Numbered from the stretch's first letter, positions 8,964 through 18,410 are shown. The stretch: DNA of 29,080 nucleotides from Ascoidea tarda (nom. inval.) (GCA_030560485.1 JAKTTS010000161.1:1-29080); one strand, 5' to 3'. The notes: a model not told the origin generated them from the sequence alone. Made by a program: numbers and translations.

Positions 8964-9554
8964 TATTCAACAGTTGGTAGAAAGGATTTTGGGAGGTTAG
9001 AAAAGAATGGTTAAATAACTGAGATGTGAAGACGAGGAGTATCCTTTTCGAGTTTTAGTGAATTGGTGGTTAATACCAAAAACGTTGCAGTGATCCAGAC
9101 TTGGAACTGATGCAAAATGGAGATGGAAACAACAGAAGAACAGCTTTCTTCTAGACAATCTCCCGGAAAACAGTGGTTGATTAAATAGCAATTAGATTTC
9201 CAGATTAAACTTGAAACCTCACAAATAAAAATAGAACTGAAAGTGAACCGGAATTACTTTTTCTGTTTTTACACGTTATGTTACCACCAATTAGTTAGAA
9301 TGGTCGGTAAGAGAGTTTTTATACATTTATTACGCTTTTTTACATTTATTGTATTTAATTGTTCAAGAAAACACAAAGCTATAAAGTAAATAGTCTTCAG
9401 TGTGACCATATATGGTATATACATACAAAAAGTATTCTAAGATCAAATGTTCCACCTCTGGAATAGCAGAAATGCAATATATTGAAACTTTCCAGCTTCA
9501 AGGTTGAACATTTTTGTATTTGGATTTATTTGAGATTCACCAATTTTTTTCTTT
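8964..9554. other. RGD2 upstream region and exonuclease-gene 3' flank
   Basis: These 591 bp between two minus-strand genes contain the RGD2 promoter at the left and the 3' end of the GFD2-like gene at the right. The left 200 bp are moderately mixed in composition and the rest is AT-rich. A 64-codon minus-strand ORF (8997-9191) has no recognisable domain and is treated as chance. No clear factor site or repeat was seen. Confidence 0.45.
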
Positions 9555-11549
9555 TTAGTTTGGATTTTGGTTTTCGTTATTTTGAATTTCATCTAAATTT
9601 TCTATAAATGCAACACTTTCTTCAATTTCACCTAAATTTACTGAGTTTCCGCCTAAGTTTTCTGTAATTGCAAAACTTTCTTGAATTTTAGTTAAATTTT
9701 TCTGAATTTTATTTAACTTTTCTTGAATCTCATTTATATTTTCGGGATTTTCATCTGAATCTTTGGTAATTGCAAAATTTTCTTCAATTTCATTTAAGTT
9801 TTCTGGATTTTCAATTAAATCATCTTGAATTTCATCTAATTTTTCCGTAATTACAATACTTCCTTGAATTTTCAAATTTTTTTGAACTTTATTTAACTTT
9901 TCTTGAATTTTATTTAAATCTTCTTGAATCTCATTCAAACTTTCTGGGGTTTCATCTAAAGTTTTTGAATTTTTGTCTAAATCCTTTGAATTTTCACACT
10001 TTTCAATTGTTCCTGACGAATTCAGTTTTTGTTTTTCAAGGGTGAATATTTGTTTAAATAATTTTAGGTTTTTTTCTAGTTCTATTTCATCAAGCATTTG
10101 CATTTGGTCTGTTTTTGTTTTTATCTGATTTTTTTGTAATTTATCTAACTTTTCCTTTTCAGATTTTGTTAACCATACTGCACTTTCAACATCTAAACCA
10201 GAACCACTGCCACTATTGCTTAACCATTTTCTATATAATTTTGTAAGTAGAGACTGTTGGTTGATGGTGAAATAACCGAGAAATCGATTATTTTTAGTTA
10301 TATTGCTTTTTTCATTGTACTTTTTTGTTTCAAACATAGTGGTAACTTCATTATTGTAAAAATTATAAAATCCATCGTATGGTGTGCCCAAAGACTGTAG
10401 ATCAGACGGGTTGAATTTTTTATTAATCATATTTGGGGATTGGGCTTCTCTGATTTCTTGTTCTATCATCTTCAATCGCTTTACATTATAAATTTCGGAA
10501 TAATTAGCACAAAATTTATTGATTCTCAATTCAGGATCACATAGTTTCAAGGCAGCAATTAAAGTATAGTAAGCATCATTAGCACCATTGTGTAAATAAA
10601 CTCCTGGGATTCCCAATTTATACAACACATATGATAATTTTGATTTTAGAGCATTCTTACCAGTTGCAGTCATTTGCCAAATCGAAGATGTGTCTATAAT
10701 ATCATATTTATCCGAATCTATTGAAAACTTGAAAGACTTTGAAATAAAAGCCTGGTCGGAAGAAAAATGATGCCCAACAAATGCAATGTTTGTAAAACCT
10801 TGGTAGTAGTTAACAATTGTGTCTAGAATTAATTTGATGCTATTGTTACTAACAACGTACGATACCCCATTGATGAATCTATGTTTATTATTTGGAACAT
10901 ATTGGGTGTTGTACAATTTCATATTTTCTTTGATTAAAAAATGTAAATTGATTATATCTGGAAATGGTGAGTTTTTTTGATTTATTGGATCATATATTGC
11001 AATACCAAATTCGGTGCAAGACGAATGAGAACGTTCAAACACCTCTAGATCAATTGAGATTAAAACTGTTTTTTTATCATTGCAAATCGAAATCCATCGT
11101 TTAAGTTTGTCATAATCAAGACCACTAGATTTTGCGCGTATAGAGTACTTTTTTTTCAAAAAAGTCAAAAAAATTTCTCTCATATCTACTAGTTTAAGAG
11201 CTTTTTCTATGTTTTGCAATTGATACAAACTATGTGTTTGGCAACCTGTAGAAAACCCATTTGGATTTTTCTTTGATAAGGCAGAGGAGGTCCTGGAATT
11301 TCGAACTTTCAATTCATTTATTAAATGATTGACACTGAATTTCGATGAAAGGGAATCTTCAGGAAGAAAGGCAAACTCAAAGATTTGATTGCTGTCCAGC
11401 GAAGACTGTGGATTTTTTGAGCCAGACAGAGTTTTGTAGGTCTCTCCAGGCTTAAGGAACAAACGAACAGGAGCAGTTGATGTCTTTGCAGCTATTCTTT
11501 TGGCAACAAATAAAGGCAATCCACAGATCCACTTTTTTCGACTGAGCAT
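9555..11549 (-). CDS. Gfd2/YDR514C-like DEDDh exonuclease-fold protein with repeat tail
   Basis: The 664-residue product contains one RNase H-like 3'-5' exonuclease domain (about residues 160-340) of the type in S. cerevisiae Gfd2 and YDR514C. The DEDDh residues are all visible: SIDLEVFE gives Asp167-x-Glu169, VGHHFSSDQ gives Asp265, and HNGANDAYY gives His320-x4-Asp325. The family is poorly characterised; Gfd2 was found as a suppressor linked to the mRNA-export helicase Dbp5. Unlike those proteins it carries a long acidic C-terminal tail (about 520-664) made of heptads such as LNEIQED and LNKIQEK, encoded by degenerate 21-bp repeats. The frame continues 8 codons upstream to a TTG, but the first ATG is at 11549. 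The N-terminus is Lys/Arg/Ala-rich and could be a mitochondrial presequence, which is a weak inference. Confidence 0.8.
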   Translation of the reverse strand: MLSRKKWICGLPLFVAKRIAAKTSTAPVRLFLKPGETYKTLSGSKNPQSSLDSNQIFEFAFLPEDSLSSKFSVNHLINELKVRNSRTSSALSKKNPNGFSTGCQTHSLYQLQNIEKALKLVDMREIFLTFLKKKYSIRAKSSGLDYDKLKRWISICNDKKTVLISIDLEVFERSHSSCTEFGIAIYDPINQKNSPFPDIINLHFLIKENMKLYNTQYVPNNKHRFINGVSYVVSNNSIKLILDTIVNYYQGFTNIAFVGHHFSSDQAFISKSFKFSIDSDKYDIIDTSSIWQMTATGKNALKSKLSYVLYKLGIPGVYLHNGANDAYYTLIAALKLCDPELRINKFCANYSEIYNVKRLKMIEQEIREAQSPNMINKKFNPSDLQSLGTPYDGFYNFYNNEVTTMFETKKYNEKSNITKNNRFLGYFTINQQSLLTKLYRKWLSNSGSGSGLDVESAVWLTKSEKEKLDKLQKNQIKTKTDQMQMLDEIELEKNLKLFKQIFTLEKQKLNSSGTIEKCENSKDLDKNSKTLDETPESLNEIQEDLNKIQEKLNKVQKNLKIQGSIVITEKLDEIQDDLIENPENLNEIEENFAITKDSDENPENINEIQEKLNKIQKNLTKIQESFAITENLGGNSVNLGEIEESVAFIENLDEIQNNENQNPN
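9558..9992 (-). repeat. Degenerate 21-bp (7-residue) coding tandem repeat
   Basis: The last 145 codons of the exonuclease gene consist of about 18 imperfect heptads with consensus close to (N/S/K)LNEIQE, for example SLNEIQE, DLNKIQE, KLNKVQK and NLTKIQE. The longer unit '(S/N)FAIT(E/K)' also recurs, suggesting a second, longer period. On the plus strand this appears as recurring blocks like 'ttgaattttatttaa' and 'ttttcttgaatttca'. The repeats have drifted from one another, so they are not a recent expansion. Confidence 0.8.
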
Positions 11550-11739
11550 TATATCCACTTTATCTAATCTCAAACAACGGTGAAAAAAATCGCTGAAAAA
11601 AGATTCTTTTCACTCAGAGCGCACGTGCCAATTATCAACCGAACGGGAGATCTAGTTTTGGCCGGTGTTCGTCGAACATCTGCTCGTCGGACACTTGTTT
11701 TGTGGGCAAAAAGCGTGTTTGGGTTGGAACGAACGGTGC
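11550..11739 (-). promoter_or_regulatory. Upstream region of the GFD2-like gene, with CACGTG and dyads
   Basis: This 190-bp gap lies between the SKI3 stop and the exonuclease gene's ATG, on the same strand, and is markedly richer in G and C than both genes. It contains CACGTG (11622-11627), the 13-bp palindrome TGTTCGTCGAACA (11666-11678), and a larger imperfect inverted repeat in which GTGTTCGTCGA is mirrored by TCGTCGGACAC just downstream. Such dyads could bind dimeric factors. No known yeast factor is identified for the TTCG dyad. Confidence 0.5.
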
Positions 11740-14700
11740 TCAAAAAAATGGTCCAAGATCCGACCTTGGGTACAAAACGATGCTTCTCTGCACTGCCTTT
11801 TTCCCGCCGTTTTTGAGATATAGTCTGGATAAATCTCCAGCATAGACCTGGGTCTGTCTTCCAGTAGCGATTTCTAGAGAGACGTCTTTATTGACTGTTT
11901 CCCACACTGCCCAGTCGTTAGGAAACAACATGATTTGACGTTGCCATTCTTTCATCCCCTTGAAATCAACTTTAGGGTAGAGCTTCATTTTCAATATTGA
12001 AAGTATTTTAGGAACGTTGTGCAACAAAGAGTCTTCAAGTACCTCCGCTAACAACAAACGCTCTAATTCCTCTTTGACAAACTGCATTATTTGATGATCA
12101 TTTTCTAAAATTGAAATTGCTCCCAATGTCAACAAAATCAGTACAGATTTACCGTTGATTTCAATGTTCTCTAATAACTCTTCTACCGCTGCTTCTTTAG
12201 TTTCTCCTGTGCTTAATGAGTACAAAATTTGAGATAGCAACAAGACCAATCTTTGAGTACTATGAAACATTTTTAGAATGATTTTAAACTGGTTCAATCC
12301 TAATTTCAACTCGCCTAAAAAGAAATTAGAAAGACCAATGCAAATTCGAGCAGATAGAATGCACTTTAGGACTGTGCTTTTTTTTAATTCTTCCAGATCT
12401 ACTTCTTCGATATCCTTATTTTCCAATTCTGTTTCCTCTAGTAAATCTAAGGCATATTCAGCCTCTTCGATTGATAATTCATAGTCTCCACTACCAAGAT
12501 ATATTCTTGATAATTGAGCTTTGACTTGAACAAATTGCAATAAAACCTTTTCACTTTCTTCCTCCTCGTATTTGTTTTCCAATATTTCAGACAATTTATT
12601 TCCTAATTTTTTACCGACTTCATAATCCTTCAATCTTTCAAAAATGATACATGCACATTCTAATCCAATTTCACTATTGGGGTCAAACTTCAAAAACTTC
12701 AATATTGCAAAACTTGCCATACTTAAATCTTGTTTACTTGCGATGCTATCATCATGCAATTTTTGGTTTATCACAGACAACGCAAATAGTAATTGAGACG
12801 CCGGGTTCTTCCCATTGGAAACAACAAACGAATGTTTAAACAACTGATTGGATTTTTCAAAATTTTGCTCAAGCTCCAAACAGAGTCCCTCACCCAACCA
12901 ACACGTTGATTCTTGTGGACATAATGATTGAGATTTATTAAACACTTTCTGCGCCAAATCAAAATCCCCACAATTCAAATAAAGGACTCCCAAATTATTC
13001 CAAACATTGTAGTCTTTAGATGCTAATGTACTTGCTTTAATAAAACAATGTTGTGATATCCTTGGATTAATTGACATTAAACAAATGCCTAATCCTACCC
13101 AATAATCACTTGCTTGACTTTCTAGTTGAATAGCTTTTTTGAAACACTTAACTGATGAATCCCTAAATCTAATTGATTTATCATCTATTTTTCCATTCTT
13201 TTCGGAAGAATTAAACAAATTTATAAATGACTCTAGTTCGACCAACCCTAAATTATACCAACCCGTTGACCTTAAAACTCTGGCAGTTTTTTTTTCTGAT
13301 AAAATTGAAATCAACGCAACTTTAGCTGATAGAATTGATAATATAGAACAGACCTTGATATAATCATTGTTTTGAATTTCTTTATCCACAATCTTACGTA
13401 ATTGATCATAATCCAACGACCATACATTATCAATTTGATTTATTTCACTAAAGATTTCAAAATTGTCATGAATAGTTGATTGGTAACCACTACCTTCTTT
13501 TTCATAATCTTTCAATGATGCAATAATAGTTTCAACAATACCTTCCCATGGAATGCTCTCAATTTTTTCTTTCACAGTTAAAAATAATCGGATGATATCT
13601 GTTATCGCTTTCCATAGTTTTACTGATTTGAAATTTAACTCACGAGCTTTTTTAATATAGTCAATGGCTTCCAAACAGTTTTCAATGCCTCTTCCATAAA
13701 AACCGCCTTCTATATTGCTCATAGCTGATTCAATCAAAGTTTCGTAAAGAGCAATTACAATAGCAGACTCATTTGGTTTTACATCAATCACTGTTTTTAG
13801 ATTTATCAATGAAGATGGGTATTCCTTTAATGAACGTTGAGCAATGGCTAGTAAATATTTTGCATACCAATTATCTGGTTGAATTTTTAATGTATAATTG
13901 AAAACTTTTACACCTCCTTCGATTCTCCCACATTTTAAATAGCTCTCACCCAACCCAATTAACGATTCAATATCATTTTCGTTACACCTCAAAGCAGTTG
14001 AAAAATGTACAACAGCATTAACGTAATCTTGAACTTCAAGACATGAAGTTCCCAAAACACGATAAGGCCATGATTTATCATCGTTTTCGGTTAAATTTGC
14101 CAATAATGGTGTGGCCTTTGGTGATAATATTAACCGTTCACAAACTAATTTTGCGGTTTCCCAGTCAGATTTTGAGCAAAAATTTTCGACAATATACCTT
14201 GCAGCTTCAATTTCACCCGCATCAGTTTCAAATGCGTTAAAAAAGCATTTGATAGCTTTATTTTCATCGCCATAATAACTCAAATATATTTCTCCTAATG
14301 AAGTATAACTTGGTGCATAATTTCTAGATGACCTTAAAGAGTCAATTAAATAATCATGGGCCAGTTTAACTATTTCCACTTTGATATTATCGTCACTGAT
14401 ATCATCATAATTTTGTTTTAAATATAGCAAATAGCTTTCGGCAATTCTCCAGTTAATTTTTGCTTTCAATTGATTAGTGACTGTGTCAACATGAGTAAGT
14501 GTTTCAAGACACCTGACTAACCCACGCCTACCTTCTTCAAACTCAGACAACTGGACCTGACACCAACTTAATTCCAACAATGTATCTGTGTCATCATGAC
14601 CCTGATCCTCTAACACATCTTGAAAAAGTGCTTTTGCTTGTCCCAATTGTTTTTTTTCAATTAGAATTAAACCCTTTCCAATTTTTGCTTTTTTATTATT

Positions 14701-16458
14701 AGGAAATTCAAGAAGTACATTATCAAATAATTTCAAGGCTCTGGGAAAGTTTTTTGGAGCTTCATGATAAATAAAACATGTACCAATGGTAGTTAAGAAA
14801 GCCTGTCTTGTATTAGATAACAAACGACCAATTTGTTTTTGATGCTTAACTAATAAACCAATTGCTGATTGAGAGTGCTCAAAAGTTGATCTGTAATCTT
14901 TGATGTAAAGAAAATATGCAATAACGATTCGATGTGCCAAAATTGAAGTTTTACAGTTTTCAAATGATTCAAGCAATTTTTCAAGAAGTTCTTCTGGAGT
15001 AAAACTAATGTTGGAAGTCACTTGATCTAAATTTTCTTCTTTAAGTTTCAATAAATTATCACTTTTGCCATTTTCAGTATTTTCAGTATTTTCAGGATCT
15101 TCAGTATTTTCAAGATCTTCAGCATTTTCAGCATTTTCACTAGATTTATTACTTTCTAGGGTTTCCAATTTTTTATCATTTTTATTTTCATTATTACTCA
15201 ACACATTCAAGTCATTGGTTTCTGTTAGGTTTATTATTTTTTTCTGATCATCGTTATCTTCGGAATAACTTGTGTGATTTTTGGCATCTTGTTTAATTTT
15301 CTTTTTTTCAATTTTTTTTTGGTTTTTAGAGTTTTTATTTTTACTTTTCTTTTTTTGTTGAGGATACCGTCTTTTTAAAAATAATTCTTTATCAAACGGT
15401 GAGATATCAGAGATGGCAAAATAAAACAACAACTTTGTTAAGCTTTTTTGAGTAGAATCAAAAATGTGAATAAAATTCAATATGTTATCAATATCGTGAA
15501 CCATGTAACTGAAATCAGAATAATCCTCCCAATCAAAGTAGAGTTCCCAGGCTAGATAACAGTTTGATTTGACTAGAACTAAGTCTGAAATCAAATTTTG
15601 TATTTTACCTCTTAAATAATCTTTGCAGAGAAGAGAATTATCTATGAAATTAGATTGATGAGTTTTAAGTAACTTATTAAAGGGATTTTGTTGTTGATGT
15701 TGATTTGATGGTGATTCAGGAGCATTGATAAGCATTTCATACAAATAATGCAAATTTTTGGATTCTGTTTCAGCTCTCAATTGATCATTTTTAGTGGTAT
15801 TGATTAAAATTTGAAACAAGTTGGGTAAGCAAGAGTTGCTATAAAGAGACCACTTAATTTTAACTTCACCTTCATCTCTCAAATCGCTTTGGGCCACTTT
15901 AAAAAAAAGACGACGAATCTCATCTTTTATCAGTTTTTGCTCTTCATTTTCAATGACATCTATCAAAACTTCCAAAGCTGCATCCTGTTGGATTATTAAA
16001 TTGTTGCAAATATCACCAATCACAGAAGTTGGAATAATGTTGAATAAATAGTACTTTTTAAATTCGGATGAATTGTTACCAAACTTTTTAAAGTATAAAT
16101 TTATATCCCTGGCGAATTCAACAAGATTTTCATTAGTATTAGCCAATACTTGACAATAGCCGGAGGCAATTTTAAAAAAGGATTTGTAGTCTTTAGATTC
16201 TTTAGCAATTGAAAACAAACCTTTCCAAGCAGGGACCAAATCTGGCTGAATTTTGACAGCGCATTCAAGATAATAGGAAGCTAATTTATATTTTTGCATA
16301 CTTATATTTGCTCTCGCGATCAATAGATAGGCAGTGTAGTTGTCATTGTCGAGTTTTAAAATCGATTCGGCATGATGAATCACTCCGTCAAAATCTCCAG
16401 TTTGTATACACTGCTTCGCAGCTTTCATAAGCTTGCTGACTTTAATTGAAGGAGGCAT
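11740..16458 (-). CDS. SKI3: Ski complex TPR scaffold Ski3
   Basis: The 1572-residue product is built of tetratricopeptide repeats along its length, for example at about residues 41-73 (YTAYLLIARANISMQKYKLA), 80-90 and 1115-1200 (YNVWNNLGVLYLNCGDFDLA). It matches Ski3, the cytoplasmic scaffold that joins the Ski2 helicase and Ski8 to feed mRNA to the exosome in 3'-5' decay. It is somewhat longer than S. cerevisiae Ski3 (1432). Part of the difference is a highly charged insertion at about residues 365-470: first Lys-rich (KKKSKNKNSKNQKKIEKKK), then Asp/Glu/Asn-rich with 9-bp coding repeats. The C-terminal motif AVQRSIVLYP parallels the conserved end of the family. The ATG at 16458 (MPPSIKVSKLMKAAKQ) starts directly before the first TPR. 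The stop lies inside the GC-rich region ahead of the next gene. Confidence 0.9.
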   Translation of the reverse strand: MPPSIKVSKLMKAAKQCIQTGDFDGVIHHAESILKLDNDNYTAYLLIARANISMQKYKLASYYLECAVKIQPDLVPAWKGLFSIAKESKDYKSFFKIASGYCQVLANTNENLVEFARDINLYFKKFGNNSSEFKKYYLFNIIPTSVIGDICNNLIIQQDAALEVLIDVIENEEQKLIKDEIRRLFFKVAQSDLRDEGEVKIKWSLYSNSCLPNLFQILINTTKNDQLRAETESKNLHYLYEMLINAPESPSNQHQQQNPFNKLLKTHQSNFIDNSLLCKDYLRGKIQNLISDLVLVKSNCYLAWELYFDWEDYSDFSYMVHDIDNILNFIHIFDSTQKSLTKLLFYFAISDISPFDKELFLKRRYPQQKKKSKNKNSKNQKKIEKKKIKQDAKNHTSYSEDNDDQKKIINLTETNDLNVLSNNENKNDKKLETLESNKSSENAENAEDLENTEDPENTENTENGKSDNLLKLKEENLDQVTSNISFTPEELLEKLLESFENCKTSILAHRIVIAYFLYIKDYRSTFEHSQSAIGLLVKHQKQIGRLLSNTRQAFLTTIGTCFIYHEAPKNFPRALKLFDNVLLEFPNNKKAKIGKGLILIEKKQLGQAKALFQDVLEDQGHDDTDTLLELSWCQVQLSEFEEGRRGLVRCLETLTHVDTVTNQLKAKINWRIAESYLLYLKQNYDDISDDNIKVEIVKLAHDYLIDSLRSSRNYAPSYTSLGEIYLSYYGDENKAIKCFFNAFETDAGEIEAARYIVENFCSKSDWETAKLVCERLILSPKATPLLANLTENDDKSWPYRVLGTSCLEVQDYVNAVVHFSTALRCNENDIESLIGLGESYLKCGRIEGGVKVFNYTLKIQPDNWYAKYLLAIAQRSLKEYPSSLINLKTVIDVKPNESAIVIALYETLIESAMSNIEGGFYGRGIENCLEAIDYIKKARELNFKSVKLWKAITDIIRLFLTVKEKIESIPWEGIVETIIASLKDYEKEGSGYQSTIHDNFEIFSEINQIDNVWSLDYDQLRKIVDKEIQNNDYIKVCSILSILSAKVALISILSEKKTARVLRSTGWYNLGLVELESFINLFNSSEKNGKIDDKSIRFRDSSVKCFKKAIQLESQASDYWVGLGICLMSINPRISQHCFIKASTLASKDYNVWNNLGVLYLNCGDFDLAQKVFNKSQSLCPQESTCWLGEGLCLELEQNFEKSNQLFKHSFVVSNGKNPASQLLFALSVINQKLHDDSIASKQDLSMASFAILKFLKFDPNSEIGLECACIIFERLKDYEVGKKLGNKLSEILENKYEEEESEKVLLQFVQVKAQLSRIYLGSGDYELSIEEAEYALDLLEETELENKDIEEVDLEELKKSTVLKCILSARICIGLSNFFLGELKLGLNQFKIILKMFHSTQRLVLLLSQILYSLSTGETKEAAVEELLENIEINGKSVLILLTLGAISILENDHQIMQFVKEELERLLLAEVLEDSLLHNVPKILSILKMKLYPKVDFKGMKEWQRQIMLFPNDWAVWETVNKDVSLEIATGRQTQVYAGDLSRLYLKNGGKKAVQRSIVLYPRSDLGPFF
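15064..15140. repeat. 9-bp coding microrepeat within SKI3
   Basis: About eight imperfect copies of a 9-bp unit near 'attttcagt' (plus strand) encode the acidic run AEDLENTEDPENTENTENGK in the minus-strand protein. The unit length is a multiple of three, so changes in copy number keep the frame. Confidence 0.75.
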
Positions 16459-16747
16459 CAGGATCGGAATTGTGCAGTTCTTCTCTTGTGGATGAAATTA
16501 TCGTTCTCTTTGAATTGTTATTGTCTTTCTGAAGATATAATCCCAACAGAGAAAAAAATAAAACAGAGGTCATGTGACCAGGCCGAGTTAAAGGAAGCCG
16601 GTTTGAGGTTTGGTGTAGCTCAACACTTCCTTTTTCTGTTGAATATATATATAATAGATCAGTGTAGTTGATATACTTGCTTTTTTTTCCTTTTTTTGCC
16701 AGATCACTATAATATGATTAGTTTTGGCTTTCATAAACTGGGCGATT
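16459..16747. promoter_or_regulatory. Bidirectional promoter SKI3 / Asn-rich gene
   Basis: These 289 bp lie between divergent starts. They contain GGTCATGTGACC (16568-16579), an inverted repeat of GGTCA around a 2-bp centre whose core GTCATGTGAC is a typical bHLH-type site, and a TATATATA stretch at about 16645-16652 on the side of the Asn-rich gene. Confidence 0.5.
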
Positions 16748-17968
16748 ATGGGTCATACTAAAACGTCTGCTTTTGCAACAGTGTCTGATTCAGAGGAGTC
16801 GGGCTCTTTTCTTTCTACTATTGTGTACTATTTAACATGCTGTTTCTATCCCACTATTAATTTAGATCATCAACTACCGGCACATAATGTTTCCTTGGTT
16901 GATGTAAACCGAAAATTGAAGAAAAGGAATTCGGTGGATATGTTTTTCGATATGTTTGAGTATGAAGAAACCAACTATCAAAAAAATAATAATAAGAAAA
17001 GGAATAGCAATAAGAAAACTAAGATAAGCGAAACATCAGATTATCATAATGAATTAGAATGCTTGCTAAATAACCTTCCTGAATACTATAATGACATATA
17101 TAACAACAATATCCAAGAGTTTTTTAAGTTCAATGTGGATGGTACATATTTAAATAACAATATTAATAATGATGACAACTACAACACATTTCAATCTTTT
17201 TTACTTCAGCCATCGAATGATTACACTGATGAAATACCGGATTCGAATTTATTTGTGTCTTCGTCAAAGCTACATAGTTCGCTATTTGATAATAATAATA
17301 ATAATGAAAATAATAAAAGAACGGTTGGGAACAATATTATTATGAAACTTTTCAGTAAAATTCCAAGTTTTGGTAATAAAAAATCAGAAAATGTTCATCC
17401 TCATTACCAACCTTTATTAAATTATCCCAGGGAAATGGAGGAGATTGACCAAAATCATTCTTTAATTTTAAACCGCAAGAATTACAGTTCGAATGACAAG
17501 AAGTATCTTGATTTTGATGACGACCATAATGAAAACGAAAATGATGCAAATAGTGTTTCACGCACTAATCAAAATAGTACTTACACTTCATCAATAAAAA
17601 CGGAAACAGTTGATTTTTGGTTTTTTGAAGACAATAGTTCTTTGTATAGGCAAAACCTATACGATGCGCAATTGGTTGAGGATTCTAATTTTGACAGCTT
17701 GTTAATTCTAGACAATGAAAACACAAACATCAACAAAGATATGACTCCGAACTATTACAGTGTTCACGATAATCAGAGCTCTAATCTGAACGAGAACAGT
17801 TCTCAGTATAATTTTTTTGACCGCTATGGAGGTACAATGAAAGAAACTGATATCCCAAATAAAAGTACATTTGCAACTAAAAGTCTCTCTACAAACAACA
17901 AGGATAATAACAATAGCTCGAATAGGCACATCGGTAAACACCATCTCAACTTTTCAAATGAGGTTTAA
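16748..17968 (+). CDS. Asn-rich protein of unknown function
   Basis: The frame begins at a non-ATG codon at 16724; the first in-frame ATG is at 16748, giving 406 residues. I do not recognise the protein. It is very rich in Asn, Asp and Ser, with runs such as FDNNNNNENNK, and is mostly predicted disordered by composition. The N-terminus MGHTKTS has Gly2 and Thr6, as in N-myristoylation sites. It is followed at residues 20-35 by a short hydrophobic stretch with a Cys pair, SFLSTIVYYLTCCFYP, which could be palmitoylated. Together these suggest membrane anchoring, but this is inference. An ATG at 16714 opens a 15-codon out-of-frame upstream ORF that overlaps the main start, so translation may be reduced. 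Codon use and open length support a real gene despite the lack of homology. Confidence 0.6.
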   Translation: MGHTKTSAFATVSDSEESGSFLSTIVYYLTCCFYPTINLDHQLPAHNVSLVDVNRKLKKRNSVDMFFDMFEYEETNYQKNNNKKRNSNKKTKISETSDYHNELECLLNNLPEYYNDIYNNNIQEFFKFNVDGTYLNNNINNDDNYNTFQSFLLQPSNDYTDEIPDSNLFVSSSKLHSSLFDNNNNNENNKRTVGNNIIMKLFSKIPSFGNKKSENVHPHYQPLLNYPREMEEIDQNHSLILNRKNYSSNDKKYLDFDDDHNENENDANSVSRTNQNSTYTSSIKTETVDFWFFEDNSSLYRQNLYDAQLVEDSNFDSLLILDNENTNINKDMTPNYYSVHDNQSSNLNENSSQYNFFDRYGGTMKETDIPNKSTFATKSLSTNNKDNNNSSNRHIGKHHLNFSNEV

Positions 17969-18275
17969 TTTTTTTTTAAAAATTGACAATCATCATTGTA
18001 TTATAACCCATTTATTTTTTTTTTACTCTAATTTTCACATAACATTTTCTTTTGGCTCAATTTTTACTTTTGGTTTCGGATTTTAATAAGTTTTTCTTGA
18101 TTTTTTGTTAATAGTATTCCACTATAGTCATCTAAGTCATTATTTTTTACTCACAGTTTACACTCTTATGCCCGCAGGCAGATGCGTGTAGGTGAAATTA
18201 CAATTGGATTGAAGCTGAAAAGGGACGCCGTTGCCTCCGCTGGTGAATGCCGAATGATGCTGGATGCGCTTGAAG

Positions 18276-18281
18276 CACGTG
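18276..18281. promoter_or_regulatory. CACGTG E-box 1 upstream of CAB1
   Basis: A palindromic bHLH site (Cbf1/Pho4 class) about 525 bp upstream of the CAB1 ATG, within the GC-rich island. The factor is not determined. Confidence 0.4.
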
Positions 18282-18361
18282 GTGCAGCTACCCTGCCTTG
18301 CCCCGACACCTGCTCTCAGCCGTCCCACCCCCCCAACGACACTGATCGCGTTGCAGACGGT

Positions 18362-18380
18362 CACGTGCAAAATTACGTCA
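18362..18380. promoter_or_regulatory. CACGTG E-box 2 with adjacent TTACGTCA (CRE-like)
   Basis: CACGTG (18362-18367) is followed five bases later by TTACGTCA (18373-18380), an ATF/CREB-type bZIP site of the kind bound by Sko1/Aca1 in S. cerevisiae. The close pairing of a bHLH and a bZIP site suggests a composite element. Confidence 0.4.
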
Positions 18381-18404
18381 CTCCACTGCGCCAGTTCCTT
18401 TTAG

Positions 18405-18410
18405 CACGTG
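18405..18410. promoter_or_regulatory. CACGTG E-box 3 upstream of CAB1
   Basis: The third CACGTG in 135 bp, overlapping the first GTGGATTAGC repeat unit. Confidence 0.4.
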
